Assembly: GCA_965644295.1 (NCBI GenBank)
Contig: CBFFRP010000410.1
Coordinates: 1-64,000 of the forward strand
Length of the DNA: 64,000 nt
Origin: Paraphysomonas bandaiensis
Taxonomy: Eukaryota; Chrysophyceae
Direction: 5' to 3'
Part shown: one piece after another, positions 11,274-22,889 of the stretch
Layout: every line of letters begins with the position of its first letter
Numbering within the stretch: position 1 is the first letter of the stretch
Notes under the pieces: model-generated
What the model saw: only the letters and a program-made list of their open reading frames with translations
What the model was told of the DNA's origin: nothing
Databases searched by the model: none
Translations under genes and position numbers: made by a program

Positions 11274-11847
11274 ATGCAGTCTACTGGAAGAACTAAAGAT
11301 GCCACTATTATATCTAATGCATCTCGGCTCCCACTTGGCCGACGAAGCCACTTCTATATACTTATCAGCGGAGAAGAAGATCGATTAATCCCGATGTATT
11401 TGCATGTCATCGATAGGGATATCTCATGGCTCAATCAAAATCTAGGTGATGCATATGTAAATGAGTTGTTCTGTTTTGCTCTCACATATTTTCGCCTCAG
11501 ATGAAATACTAAACGACTTGTGTGCTGCTGTTGTGGACAACATCGATCTAATTCAAGTACAGGCGAAGGAAGCATCAAAATATGCGAATAAACGAATGCA
11601 AAGGATGAGGGGGGCTTCTATTTCTGTGGCATATACTACTCAAGCTAGAAGTAATCCCTGCAACTCTGTGCTGGTATACAAAGACGACCACTGCAGGACA
11701 CCGTCTGTAATACCCTTAGCTAGCTTTGTATTAAATCCGGTATATGTATTCCCCTACGATATTTCGAAATCTCATGCTCTTTTACCGATTGAGAGCCATC
11801 TCTCTGTCGATAGATATCTTACAGAGTTTTTTGATCTCAAGAGCTGA
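11274..11847 (+). CDS. Hypothetical protein, 172 aa, two exons
   Basis: Exons 11274-11445 and 11501-11847 join across a 55-nt GT-AG intron in phase (SWLNQNL then DEILNDLCAAV), giving 172 aa with a TGA stop. The start chosen is the ATG at 11274. The protein has a beta-rich first third (RSHFYILISGEEDRLIP), a central helix (NLDEILNDLCAAVVDNIDLI) and a polar tail. No signal peptide, membrane helix or recognised domain. The intron removes an in-frame interruption cleanly, which supports a genuine gene. Confidence 0.65.
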
Positions 11848-12433
11848 TATACTTGAATTTTTCGTATCTGTGTAGTAGATATGTAGATTGAAGTAGTCAC
11901 GAGAACTTCATAGTTTTGACTGACGTAAGTATGTTCCGTGAACTTTAATATGTATTAACAGTAACATATGTATTAACAGTAGGGTTGTCATACAAGCAGT
12001 GTTCATATACATCCCATTAAATGATAAGACAAAGAGAATTATTTAAATTTCATTCGGTGAACTGTGACATATGACAGGTTAACAACCTGCACAGTCTGAA
12101 TGCAGCAAATCTGAAACCTAGGATATACTGACTTCCAAACTCACGTTCTCAACTAGAATAGATGCTATTTTCTTTCCTCCCCTACACATTTCAATTATTT
12201 TAGCGTAGAAATACCATACAAATATATTTAGAATTCCTAATTTCATTTTTTAATGTCGTACGTAAACCACATAAATATTTCAAAGTAAAAGTTGAGTAGT
12301 AGTTTACCAGTTTAGTTACATATGGCGGCACGCAAACATATTAAATTCTATTGCAACTATAAACATCCCTACAAATGTCTATTGAATTTCATACGCTTAA
12401 AGGATGGGCCGTACGGCATCACATGCACGACAT
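11848..12433. other. Convergent intergenic region
   Basis: Lies between the 3' ends of the 172-aa gene and the bestrophin gene. AT-rich; no feature recognised. Confidence 0.4.
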
Positions 12434-13875
12434 TCAGCTTCCTTCTCTTCCTCGTTTGAGGACGTCGGGTGTAATAGTTATGTCAGGAAGAATTCCATTC
12501 GACCCAGTGGACGCAGAAGCCGTCCATATTCCCATCACAAGCCGCTCGACCTCTTCCTCTTCACATCGCATATAAGTACTTACAGGGAAGTCAGCTACAT
12601 CCTCACCAAGCGGGTTAGAGAGCATATTGTACCTGAATAGTACAGTGTATAAGAACGGGATTGTATAAGAACGATTCATACATATGTAAAATCCCAAGCA
12701 GCACAAACGTCAACAGAAATGAGGTAACGTATCCAGTCACCACATATGAAGAATCTTCTAGCAGGAACCCTTGGCCTATAATCCCCGCACTAACTAGAAC
12801 TAATTGGGCAAGAAATGTATACACTGCAACTAGTTATGTAAATACTAGACAAAATAAGTAACCTACCAATTACAACTGTCATCTGCACAAAAGGATACGG
12901 AAGTTGAACACGAACGTACATATCAGCATCGGCTGCTGCGCTCTGTATGGCTGACAAATCGGCAAACATAGAGTTGAGGTGATTACCAGATGAGCCGGGA
13001 GCAGGACCCAGTAAGCCTGCTGCAGCTGCTCTCTCAAGCGTAAGAGCAACCCAACTGTAAGCTTGAAACGGAGATAAAAGTCTCTCTGCGTCTGAATCTG
13101 TGGGGAGCTCGTGCTGGCAAAGCCGTGATGACTCCGTAGTGGTCAAAAGTCCGCGAGAGATTAGGTCTGCGGTACTGCAGTTCCCATTAGCTCGTTTGTA
13201 TATTAGCGCATGTCCGAGAGCCAGATAGCGCTTCACTGTAAGTACAATACCTAGTGCCTGCTCCTTGACATCGGGGGAGCAATGTCTTACGCTCACCGCC
13301 ACCACACTTACCACTGCAACTGTAAGTGCTTTGGATTTGTTCATAACATTACCTAGAGCTACACGGATACTCCACCACCGCTGCAAAAGATTATTGGAAA
13401 ATAAGCCCACTAAAAATGACGTTATCGTAAGTAAGGTCAGTGCTGTCATGTTGTCTGGCAGTGGGATACATTTGTACTGGTTATCACCACCACACTTCAT
13501 AGTAGCTAGAACAGTAGACAAGACGAGTTGCGCACTACAAATGCCTATAATTTTCCACTGAAACACTGAGCCCCTGCAGCTTATCTCTCACATACCTCAT
13601 CAAAACCACAATTCGTACCTGAGCGGTAACAGCCATCCATAAGATAGAAGCGCCGCAGAGTCATACCATACGATATTGCGAGTAGGAAGCTCAGTCGATT
13701 CGTACTTAACCGTTCGAGGCATTGGTACGGACTCATTAGCTTGTTGAGAACTGCTTCTAAGTCCTGACACCTCTGTAAATCCATCCACACTATCGCCAAT
13801 CACTGTAATGTATATATATGAGCACATATATATATATCCATGACGTGTACCTTCATACGAGTTGGAACGATTCAT
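12434..13875 (-). CDS. Bestrophin-family anion channel
   Basis: At least five exons. The start ATG at 13875 begins MNRSNSYE and joins to VIGDSVDGFTEV. Bestrophin landmarks in order: WLLPLRGSVFQWK (compare the RWKGSVYK block after the N terminus); SFLVGLFSNNLLQRWW, equivalent to the pore helix and RWW motif; QLPYPFVQM, equivalent to IPFPYVQ; and NPLGEDVADF, equivalent to NPFGEDDDDF, the cytosolic Ca2+ clasp. Two of the clasp acidic positions (GED..D) are kept while the central aspartates are replaced, so calcium control may survive in altered form. It would form a pentameric chloride or bicarbonate channel. The C terminus after the clasp is short, and the stop is TGA. Family assignment is strong; the first two splice sites are less certain. 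Confidence 0.82.
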
Positions 13876-15261
13876 TGCACAACTCACCGTATACAAAATG
13901 CTAGACACAATACTCAATTGTTCAATACTATGATGGGGTGGAGAGTCATGGGGGTGTAATTGTGTTAAAGTGTTCGTGTCAACTTGTGCATCCCAGCAGC
14001 AATATATCAATAGAATGGTGTATGGAGAAGATACTCGAATTCCAAGGGTTTAAAGGTAAAAATTACTATATTATTGCCGGTTTATTAGTTTTCAAGGAGT
14101 GAAATATTAAAATACCGTATATTTCATGAATCGCTATATCTTCAAAATCCATCGCTCCTCCATGCATCAAGCAACTGTATGAGTATTGAATTGAATGCCT
14201 GCATATTATATCGCATTAAAGTATATCCGATAAGTGACTTTCTGTATGTTATCTTTTAAAGTCACTACCTGTTCATTGTGCAACAGAGCACACAGTCATC
14301 ACATCACCATATCTTAAGCTCTATTCGATCATGCAGATACTATGAATACCAATTCGGCACACCGTGGGGGAAACTTAAGCCGCCAATCCTTATCTATATA
14401 GATATATAGCGGGCTGAGAAATTCAGTGAAACTTGGTTCACATCTGCAACGAATTTCTCTTTTGCATCTTTCCTCAATCCGCTGTCTACGAACTTAATAT
14501 TCTTTCGGAGGTTGGCTATTATAGAGCAATTGATTGAATGTGCTATGATAGTGGGGCAACAATATGGCAACAACTGACTTTTCTATGGAGTTCTTGGATC
14601 ATGGGGGCTGTCTCGAACTAATGAATTCTTCCTAGTTTATAGCCCCGACTGAAGATGTAGAGTTACAGAGAGAAGACTTTTTTACATGAGAATCCAAAAT
14701 GAGAACATGCTACACTCAAATTATGTTAGCTTGTTTAGAGTTGTTTATATTTGTATTATGTATGTAGTGATATATTCGTGGCTGGCGATGAAGAGAGTGT
14801 GTTTGCCTCAGAGAGACCAGTATCGTGACTATTAAATGTATTCGTATAGTAATTCAAGAATTGATCGTTTGAGATTGAAAAGTAGGTTAATCTTTCACAA
14901 GGCAGTAGTTACTACTGTAAACACGCATAATACGAAAAATATAATCGCGGTCATTAATATCTATGTAGCTAGCAATGTAGAAAGAGAAATTAGGCCATTG
15001 ACTCATTTACTTTTAAGGCGACCAAAGACATTTCTGTCTAAACCCTTAAAAGAAATTATTTTGGTCACCGGAATTGCGGTCAAGGAATGAAGACAAATTC
15101 CTCTCGAGCATTTCACTTTACTCTCGTCAGTTGCAATTAGTGACATTAGCAACTAATACATAAGCTTAAACGACTGCTTGTACATTTAAGAACATGTAAG
15201 CCATATGCGACCGTCATTCTCATGATACAGTTATAATAGCGGACAATTCATATCATTCTAA
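13876..15261. other. Intergenic region of about 1.4 kb, nothing recognised
   Basis: AT-rich DNA between the bestrophin 5' end and the 3' end of the next membrane-protein gene. Short open frames here have biased composition and no family similarity I can see. Confidence 0.4.
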
Positions 15262-16170
15262 TCAAGCATTCATCAAAATATCGTTATCGTCATCTACAGA
15301 GCAATTGTTCTGCGCCTTGCCAAGAAGCCTGAATTTCAACTGTGACATATACCACCACAAAGAATAGAAAATAAAATTGACAACAAAGAGGATGTTATAC
15401 CAAGCAAAGCACGCCGCCTTATCCGTCTGCAAAAAATCATATGGCCAATCTTTGACGCCCTCTGCTACCGATGGCCATATAATTATAAGCCACAACAATG
15501 CCCATACAAAAGAGAATACAAACTCTTTGTAATGAATGTGAATGTTATTCAATGACATTTCAATAAGAAATGATACCGATGTCGTGAAGTGTGATACAAC
15601 ATTGAAAAAGTAGAAGCGAGGGCTCAATAATGTGAAATTAACAAGTGTAATGAAAAGGGCAGTAGCACCAGCAACGGCAAAGTGAATGGATATAAAAGTG
15701 CTAACTCTTCGTTTCACTAAATCAGAAACGTGCATATCATCTTTTCGATACTTCGTTACTATATGAAATATTGACGACAGGAACGCGAAGAGATAGTAGA
15801 GGGAAATAAAAACGAGGTTCCAGTTAGTGAAATATCTATATATACAAGTTAATGATACAATAAGATGATATTAATACAGCACTTACTCCCATCCGCCGCG
15901 ATAAGCTTTCCTCGTCAGTTTATATATTACCCCTATGCCCAAAAACCACAAGAAGAACAATAGTCTGAGCCCGCAGAGGAGAGCTGTATACTTCTCTCCG
16001 TGTATACTTGTAACACATGACTCGAATGTTCTCTGTTCGAATATAAGCCATCTCCTGCTATCGGGGGGAAGGGGGGAGTATCGGGAGTGCACGTACAGAC
16101 CGGCTACCACTATGGCGAACTCGATGAGTACCATCACTATCACTTCTGGTAAATACTCGAATTTCCCCAT
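15262..16170 (-). CDS. Multipass membrane protein, possibly Rolling-stone-like
   Basis: Two exons join across a roughly 55-nt intron near 15830-15885 (GGWE then YFTNWNLVFISLYY) to give about 250 aa. Hydrophobic helices are visible at EVIVMVLIEFAIVVAGLYV, LLCGLRLLFFLWFLGIGVIY, NLVFISLYYLFAFLSSI, HFAVAGATALFITLV, FVFSFVWALLWLIII and WYNILFVVNFIFYSLWWY, so six or seven membrane segments. The FTNW motif followed by a helix resembles Rolling stone and related AIG1/FAR-17a-type proteins, but the match is weak. The C-terminal tail is acidic and cytosolic-looking. The function is not known. Confidence 0.7.
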
Positions 16171-17228
16171 ATTGATAAGTGGTATACGTTACTTGGTTTG
16201 GAGTAGTATGTTTATATGATATTCGAGCAGAGGTGTCATGCGTATAGCATTGGCTGGTTTTATGGGCGTTAATATGGAGGCAGGATACATTCCTGCTCTA
16301 TGCTCTAGCTGAGCGATATCTACAGCAGTATACCGGTATATACTGTAGGTATATAGAGTACTGCACACAATCTGGAATTTTATTACCACGGTGAAGAAAA
16401 TTCTAGTTTTTAGGTTAGGCAAGTCTAGATATCCGGATAATTCACAGATCAATCAAAGAAGAACCAAAATATTCCTTAAACGATCAGTGCTATCATCATC
16501 GCATGTCATAGTGGTGGTGTATCTGAGCATATAGATTGTGGAGATGATAATGAATCGATGTGTGTACTGAAATGCTATTATGCAATGATAAAGCAGCTTC
16601 TCAGGCTTAAGAAAACAACCTTAGAATATGTGGAGCACTTGCGATACGTGAAACATCTACTATATGTGTGTAATATACCTGGTTTGCTATAGTTTATGAT
16701 GTGTATATCGGCACCATAGTGGCCCATATTTGTATTTCTTAGTTTCCAGCCCATGGTCCCTACATAAACTTAATATGTTCAGTAAATAATGAATAGGTAT
16801 TGTGTGCTCGGCAGTGACTAAGCAGACATATAGAATGGTGGTTGTTTTCAAAGGTCAACTCACTATCGCTACACTAGTAATGACGTTTAGTTGATAATAG
16901 ATTTGAGCAAGTACACTTTAGTTCAATGGAAACGAGCGAAGCACTATATGTACAGAAGAACCACGAAAGAGATAGCATACTATTTCAAAGCATAAGCTCA
17001 GACTTTTTTATTGGATAATTCGTATTGGTTTCAGCGAAGAAACACCATTTAGAATAACAGCAATAAAAAACATGTATCACTACCGTTTTATATACGTATT
17101 GTAGTTGTATGATCTGTATACACACAATCTAATGGCACTGTTCGTTCGATCATTGTGTGCTCAATTTCCCATATTAGGTGTAAATAATACGATACGATGT
17201 AGAGAGAAGACAAAAAAACAACTTTCAA
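16171..17228. other. Intergenic region, nothing recognised
   Basis: About 1 kb. Contains a local palindromic stretch around 16320-16350 (CAGTATACCGGTATATACTG). No gene seen. Confidence 0.4.
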
Positions 17229-18568
17229 TCAATCCCTAGCTGATATGCCAACGGAGTCAGCTGTTAAAACGCTGGATCGCTCATCTAGAGGTAGCCCACA
17301 TGAAGATTGCACGAACTGGTCAGAGGATAGGGACGATTCGCTGTCACGATATCCGTCGCATGCTGGACCAATGTCAGGAGTAATCGACGTCTCGGGATTC
17401 GAGTCATGGCGGCGATCACCGATGCAAATAATGCGTACTAGAAATCCCAATACAGGAACAGAGCGCAGCATACTAATGAGATTGTCAGTGTCCTCCTCGG
17501 AGGTTAACACGAATAGTAATGCATTAAAGAAACCCTGTGATGGGTCGAAAAAGGCCTGCATAATATGCAGCCAACTGTCGGACGCAGCGGATGCAGCACT
17601 TTCTGCAGCGCATACGAATTCAATTATAGTCCTGACAGATCCCCACACGCGCACAAACATAAATACTATTGGTACTGCCATCTGAACAGTAGAAAACAGT
17701 CAATATCAATTAATTAAATTGTATATTTACCCACCATCTTCAAATAAAATTTTCTAAATCTCATAGCCTTTCCTCTAACAACTCCAGAGCTGAGATGCCG
17801 CTTCGGCTGAATATCAGAACTCCCTTCTAATAAGGCTCTCTGGTCCCTAGGACCATACTCCATCAGAGGCTCCCTGAGGGCACAATTTGTGAAACTATTA
17901 GCCCAGCTGTTACTGGTGAGTGCAGACGGAGGGGAAACAGTGCAGGGATCAAGAGGACCCAGAGAGCTTTCCATTCCAATCAGCTTTTTCGTGGCAAAAA
18001 AATAGAATGCCGGTAGGATTATGAAACAAGATAACCACTCTATAAACTTGCCACCAACAAGTTCCCAAATGAACAGATTTTTGGACGTTTGTCCTCGTAC
18101 CCAGCAGACGACCCCTCCGCTGTGGTCAGAGCTATTGCGGCCGGCGTGATGAAACACAAGAACCAGTAAAATACATAATCCACTTATTCCCCAAGCTAGT
18201 ATGTGAAAATATCTCATCAACTCTTCTTTCTCCTTCTCTGATCTATACTTTCTCTGTACTATCATGGTGTATAAGTAATAAGCTATAAAATCGGTCCACA
18301 AAAAGCTGGCGACAGGGAAAAATATACCAAGAACTGCAAAGGCCTGGCATGCGGGAGTATTGTGGTCGTTATCATGCTCAAAAGTGGATGCGAAGTATAT
18401 GATTGAAGCCAAACAATCTGATAGAGACAAATAAAACAAGAGTCGCCTGCCTGTTTTTTTCCGCATATCCGCCGGGAAAAAACAGCAAAGCATTACTACA
18501 GTGGCGCCTAATATAGATAACACACACGAAAGGCGAAGAACAAGCGTGGATGTGTCTATATGGGACAT
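17229..18568 (-). CDS. cAMP-receptor-like seven-transmembrane GPCR
   Basis: Two exons, about 430 aa: 18568 to about 17750 and about 17681-17229, with an intron near 17682-17750. Helices begin at LRLSCVLSILGATVVMLCCF; the first intracellular loop and helix 2 read GRRLLFYLSLSDCLASIIYF, matching the yLSxSD signature of Dictyostelium cAMP receptors and GPR157-like receptors. A conserved extracellular Cys (CQAFAVLG) pairs with VVCWVRG. A long third loop carries Ser/Pro-rich sequence, and the last helix has the FFDPSQGFFNALLFV motif (compare NPxQGFxNxxxY). The C-terminal tail is rich in Ser and Asp, plausible kinase sites. Ligand unknown. Divergent to SEC31. Confidence 0.8.
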
Positions 18569-19149
18569 TTCTCGCAGTTTCCGCTGAGTCTTTCTATAAT
18601 ATCCCTACACAGACAAAAAACTACTCATCCCAATAGGGCATATTGACTCCTCAGCTATTTTGACTATTAATCATAATAGAATATCCTGGAGCAGATAATG
18701 AGAGGGGTATGTAGCATTCATCTATAGTTAATACTACGTGCAGTGAATGTCCCCATACAACAGCAGAGCGTCAGATTTAACAGATCTACTGTATACTGCT
18801 GTATACCGCTGTAGGTATACGGAGGTACCGGCCCGTATTCCTGGTATTGCTGTATCGTGTATATGCGTGGCATACTGCTCCACATGCTATGTGCGGTCTA
18901 CAGCAGTATGATGCGCATTCCATATACTACATACCGTAATCTGTGTATGTGTATGTGCTATATGCATGTATCATATATATACTGCAGCTGCTGTACATAG
19001 CAGCAGGATGCATACATTATTTATTCACAGCACATTAATACGCATTTCATTATTTATATCCCATTTATAACCACAGGTGAGGGGGACGCGCTCACTAACT
19101 CCTTGATTCTCTTGCATCACCTGTTAATCTACCTACCAACCACTGAAGG
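18569..19149. promoter_or_regulatory. Divergent intergenic region between GPCR and SEC31
   Basis: Contains repeated short motifs of the form CTGCTGTATAC and GTATACGG around 18790-18930, including local inverted repeats. Promoters for both genes must lie here; specific sites cannot be assigned. Confidence 0.45.
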
Positions 19150-22100
19150 ATGTCTCTTCTCAAGCAAATAGATGACAAGGGCGCTGTCATAGAGTGGTGC
19201 CCTTTATCCAGCCACGGCAACATGGTTGCTCTCGGAACTAAGGTAAAATACCCTCATTTATCATACTGATGTGTTCATTACATGCCCCTCAGGACTCCGC
19301 TGGGTCTGGTTTTGATGATTATGGTGGAGAGTTAGAGATTCATCGGATGAATTTTGCGGATCGAACCACTTCGAGTGTGTTAATTGGGCGCGCGAAGGCG
19401 ACGTAAGTAATGCATTGTATCATATAATGTATGTCTGACTGTGTGATAGATCTCGGTTTGCATCAATTGCGTGGTCTAAGATGGCAATGAAATCTGCTGA
19501 ATATGGGTATGGTCTTATTGCCACTGGCATGATTGACGGCACCATAAATGTCTGGGACCCTTCCCGTCTTGCATCAGATCACCCTGAACCTCTTATAGCT
19601 GCCGTGGAACAGCATACTGGGGCTATTCACGGGCTTCAGTTCAATCCCCACCGCGAATCATCCCACCTTCTTGCCTCAGGGGGAAGCGATGGGGAGGTGT
19701 ATGTAATGTCTCTCGACCGCCCTGATACTCCCAACGTATTTATTCCTGCCCCTCCACCTAACAACGCGAAGCATACAGCGGACATAACCAAAGTTGCTTG
19801 GAACACTCAGGTTGCTCATATTATGGCATCGAGCTCCCAGAATGGGTCATGTATTGTATGGGACTTGAGGCAAAAGAAGGCTTGGTGTGAGCTCAGAGAG
19901 CCCTCTGGCTGCTGCATATCTGACATCGCCTGGAATCCTGACCAGGGTCTTCACCTGGTCACTGCTGGGGGAGATGACAAGAACCCCGTTCTCAAGCTTT
20001 GGGACCTGCGTTCCAGCACATCATTACCTCTTGCGACTTTACAAGGCCATACGGAAGGCATCCTCTCTGTGTCGTGGTGTCCTTCCGACCCCTCGTTGCT
20101 CCTTTCCTGCGGAAAAGACAACCGTACTATGCTCTGGGACCTTTTCCATCTGCAGTCTGTGTATGACCTTCCTACAGGAGGAGTTGAACACTCACAAGGT
20201 GGACAAGACCAGGATCACAGCATGTTTGGAGGACTGGCCTCTGCTGTCGGGAATCGACGATATCATGTTTCTTGGTCACCTTGTCTCCCGGCAGTTATAT
20301 CTACCTGCTCATTTGACCGTAGTGTTCAATTTTACTCTCTATCCGGTGCAAAGTCAAAGCTTGGTCGTGCACCAAAGTGGCTCCGTAAGCCCACTGGTGC
20401 TACTTTCGGATTTGGTGGCAAGCTGGCGTCGTTTAACAACCAACCAGGTGCCTCTGACCAGAAGAAACCACAAGGACAAACAACCGGTAGTGTAAAGGTT
20501 AAAATTCACCAAGTGATAGAAAACACGGAGCTCGTAGATGCCTGTGATCAATTTCACAACGCTCTTGCGACCGAGGATTTCAATGGGTTCTGTAGAGCGA
20601 AGACGGAGTCTGCCCGTACCGAACAGGATAAGCGGGTGTGGGGTCTAATGCGCGTAATATGCTTTGAAAGTAACGCGAGAGAAGAACTCCTGACCCACCT
20701 CGGGTTCAACAGCCAGGAGATTGCGCGTATTGCTGAGGAGTATGTTACTACAATGACCGAACGTCGTTCTGAAGGGAATGACGGTGTACCCATCGCCGAG
20801 CTGGAGGGCCTCAGTCTCGATGCCTCGGAGGAGACAAAGCAATCAGCGGCCGAGGTCTTGGCAGCTACTAAAAGAGGCGAGGAAGCTGAGCACATGATTC
20901 GCAAAGCTCTCGTAGTCGGAAATTTTGCCGCTGCGGTGGATTGTTGCCTCGAGGCAGGCCTCATGACTGAAGCATTGTTGCTTGCTCAATGTGGTGATTC
21001 CTCTCTCTGGGCCAAAACTCAGAACTTTTTCTTCGAGCACCAGCGCAAGCGCAAACCTTTCCTCAACATACTTCAGGCGGTGATTAAGAACGAACTCATG
21101 GACTTGGTAATGTCTGCGGATCTGTCACGATGGAAGGAAACGCTGGCCATTTTAAGCACTTACGGGAAGAGTGATGAGTTCCCAGCTATGTGTGAATCCC
21201 TGGCGGCGAGGTTGGAAACTGAGGTCCAAGATATTGCCTCCGCCACACTGTGCTATATGTGTGCTACTAATGTATCCCGTACCGTTGGATTCTGGGTAGA
21301 TGAGTTACGAGCCGCAAATGCTGCAAAGGGTCATGTTGATACCATGGCGTTGCAGGAGTTTGTCGAAAAAGTTATTGTGTACACTCGTGCTAACCCTTCC
21401 GATGACTTAGGAGAAGATTGCAGTATGTACTTCGCTGAATATGCCAAGCTCCTGGCTTCACAGGGTAAGCTTGATGTAGCACCCAACTACCTGAAGGGGG
21501 ATCACATTGAGGAACAAATTCTAAGAGACAGACTTTATCATGGTGGTTCTGTTAAGCCAGTGGGATCTCGTCCTCCTCCCTTCCCCTTCGAGAAACAGTC
21601 CATCAATATGTCGTCAGGAGGACAGCAACAGGGTGATGCCCTGGCATTTCCTAATCATGCAAAGTCCACAGGTGGTGATGCGTCAGGCGTGTTCAATGCC
21701 AACCTATCTGCTGTCAAGACTCCACAGCAGCAGACACATTCTCAACAGGCGGCTACTTCTCTTCATCACACACCTTCTGCTCAAACGGCTCCAGCTCTGC
21801 CTCCGGGATGGCTACAGCTGGTTGATCCGTCTTCCAATAGAACTTACTATGTTGATCAGGCTACAGGGCAATCTCAATGGGAGCCACCCCAACGCCCGGA
21901 ACAAACTCAGGCTTCACCCGCCCCTGTGCCGACACCTGCTCCCGCTGCCTCTCCTGCTGTGCACCAGCAGCAACAGCCTGTCCCCAGTGCCTCTAGCTCT
22001 CTTCATGGAGGTGGATTGCGGTCTGCGTCTCATGACGAAGAACCTTCTCGTGTTGTTGGACCAACCTCAACTGATCGGGCAGCTGCTTCGCCGTCTGCAG

Positions 22101-22576
22101 CTTCTTCTGCTGCTCCTGCGGCTGTTGAGAATCCCACAGTTGCTGTGTCACCTACAGGTCCAGGGGCAGGTCCCACTGTCGACGCCCTTTTGCAGTTGGC
22201 TACTCTACTTCAAGGTATTTTTTTTATGTGTATGCAGTTACTATTGAGATGACGTACGAATTCAGGGAAGGCACTCCCAGGACCTGACAAGCGCTCGTTG
22301 TCTGCTGTCAATCAAGCACTTGCATGCCTACAGCAACAGATGTCTGCTAATCAAGTCAGCGTAGAGACGAGCGGTAAGCTTGAACAGCTTGTTGCGGCGC
22401 TCCACAATAAACAGATCTCGGCAGCAAATGCGATTCACACGGTCAGTCTATTTGCGAATTGTAACTGCTGAAGTAACACTTTATTTTAGGATCTCGTGAA
22501 TACGTGCTGGGCGCAACACAAAGATTGGATTAAGGGTCTGAAATATCTCATTCAGCTGATAGCAAAGCATAATTAG
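19150..22576 (+). CDS. SEC31: COPII outer-coat protein SEC31 with an internal WW domain
   Basis: Starts ATG at 19150 (MSLLKQIDDKGAVIEWCP). Two small introns interrupt the 5' end, a large exon follows to about 22215, and two introns lie near the 3' end. The N-terminal beta-propeller has WD repeats (GTINVWDPS, GSCIVWDLR, PVLKLWDLRSS, NRTMLWDL). A helical ACE1-type element and Pro/Gln-rich linker follow. A WW domain sits at nt 21797-21893 (LPPGWLQLVD, then RTYYVDQATGQSQWEPP) with both tryptophans and the proline. The C terminus (KLEQLVAALHNKQISAANAI, then CWAQHKDWIKGLKYLI) matches the SRA1-like end of SEC31. SEC31 with SEC13 forms the cage on ER-exit vesicles. The WW domain is not part of the usual SEC31 architecture. 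Stop TAG at 22574-22576. Confidence 0.93.
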
Positions 22577-22889
22577 GCAGTACGCAACTGTGACAATTTG
22601 TCTGTTCCCAGCGTAGTAGATATCGCCGTATTCAAGAATATTCGGTGCTTAGTTCATCAGTATCATAGTTACATCGATTTCTTGAGAATAATTCAGATTA
22701 ATGAAGCAGATAATGCAGTTTACATTTAATTTGTACTGTTCTGTTTCAACCACAGAACATTTAGTATAATGAATCAGTTATGAACGTAGATAAAAACCAA
22801 GCATCATACAATGACATAGTAAACTGAACACATACATTTGTCAGCACCAGATATGCGATCGACTTTGTAGTTCTAACTAGTAGTAGTGA
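22577..22889. other. SEC31 3' flank
   Basis: AT-rich sequence before the second R repeat copy. Nothing recognised. Confidence 0.4.

Noticed and set aside
12790-13566. Bestrophin starting at the long exon beginning near 13566
   Set aside because: The upstream exon encodes the conserved PLRGSVFQWK block, so the true start is near 13875.
13581-13799. 72-codon minus-strand frame beginning MAIVWMDL as part of bestrophin
   Set aside because: The alternative frame of the same DNA matches the bestrophin N terminus after splicing; this frame does not.
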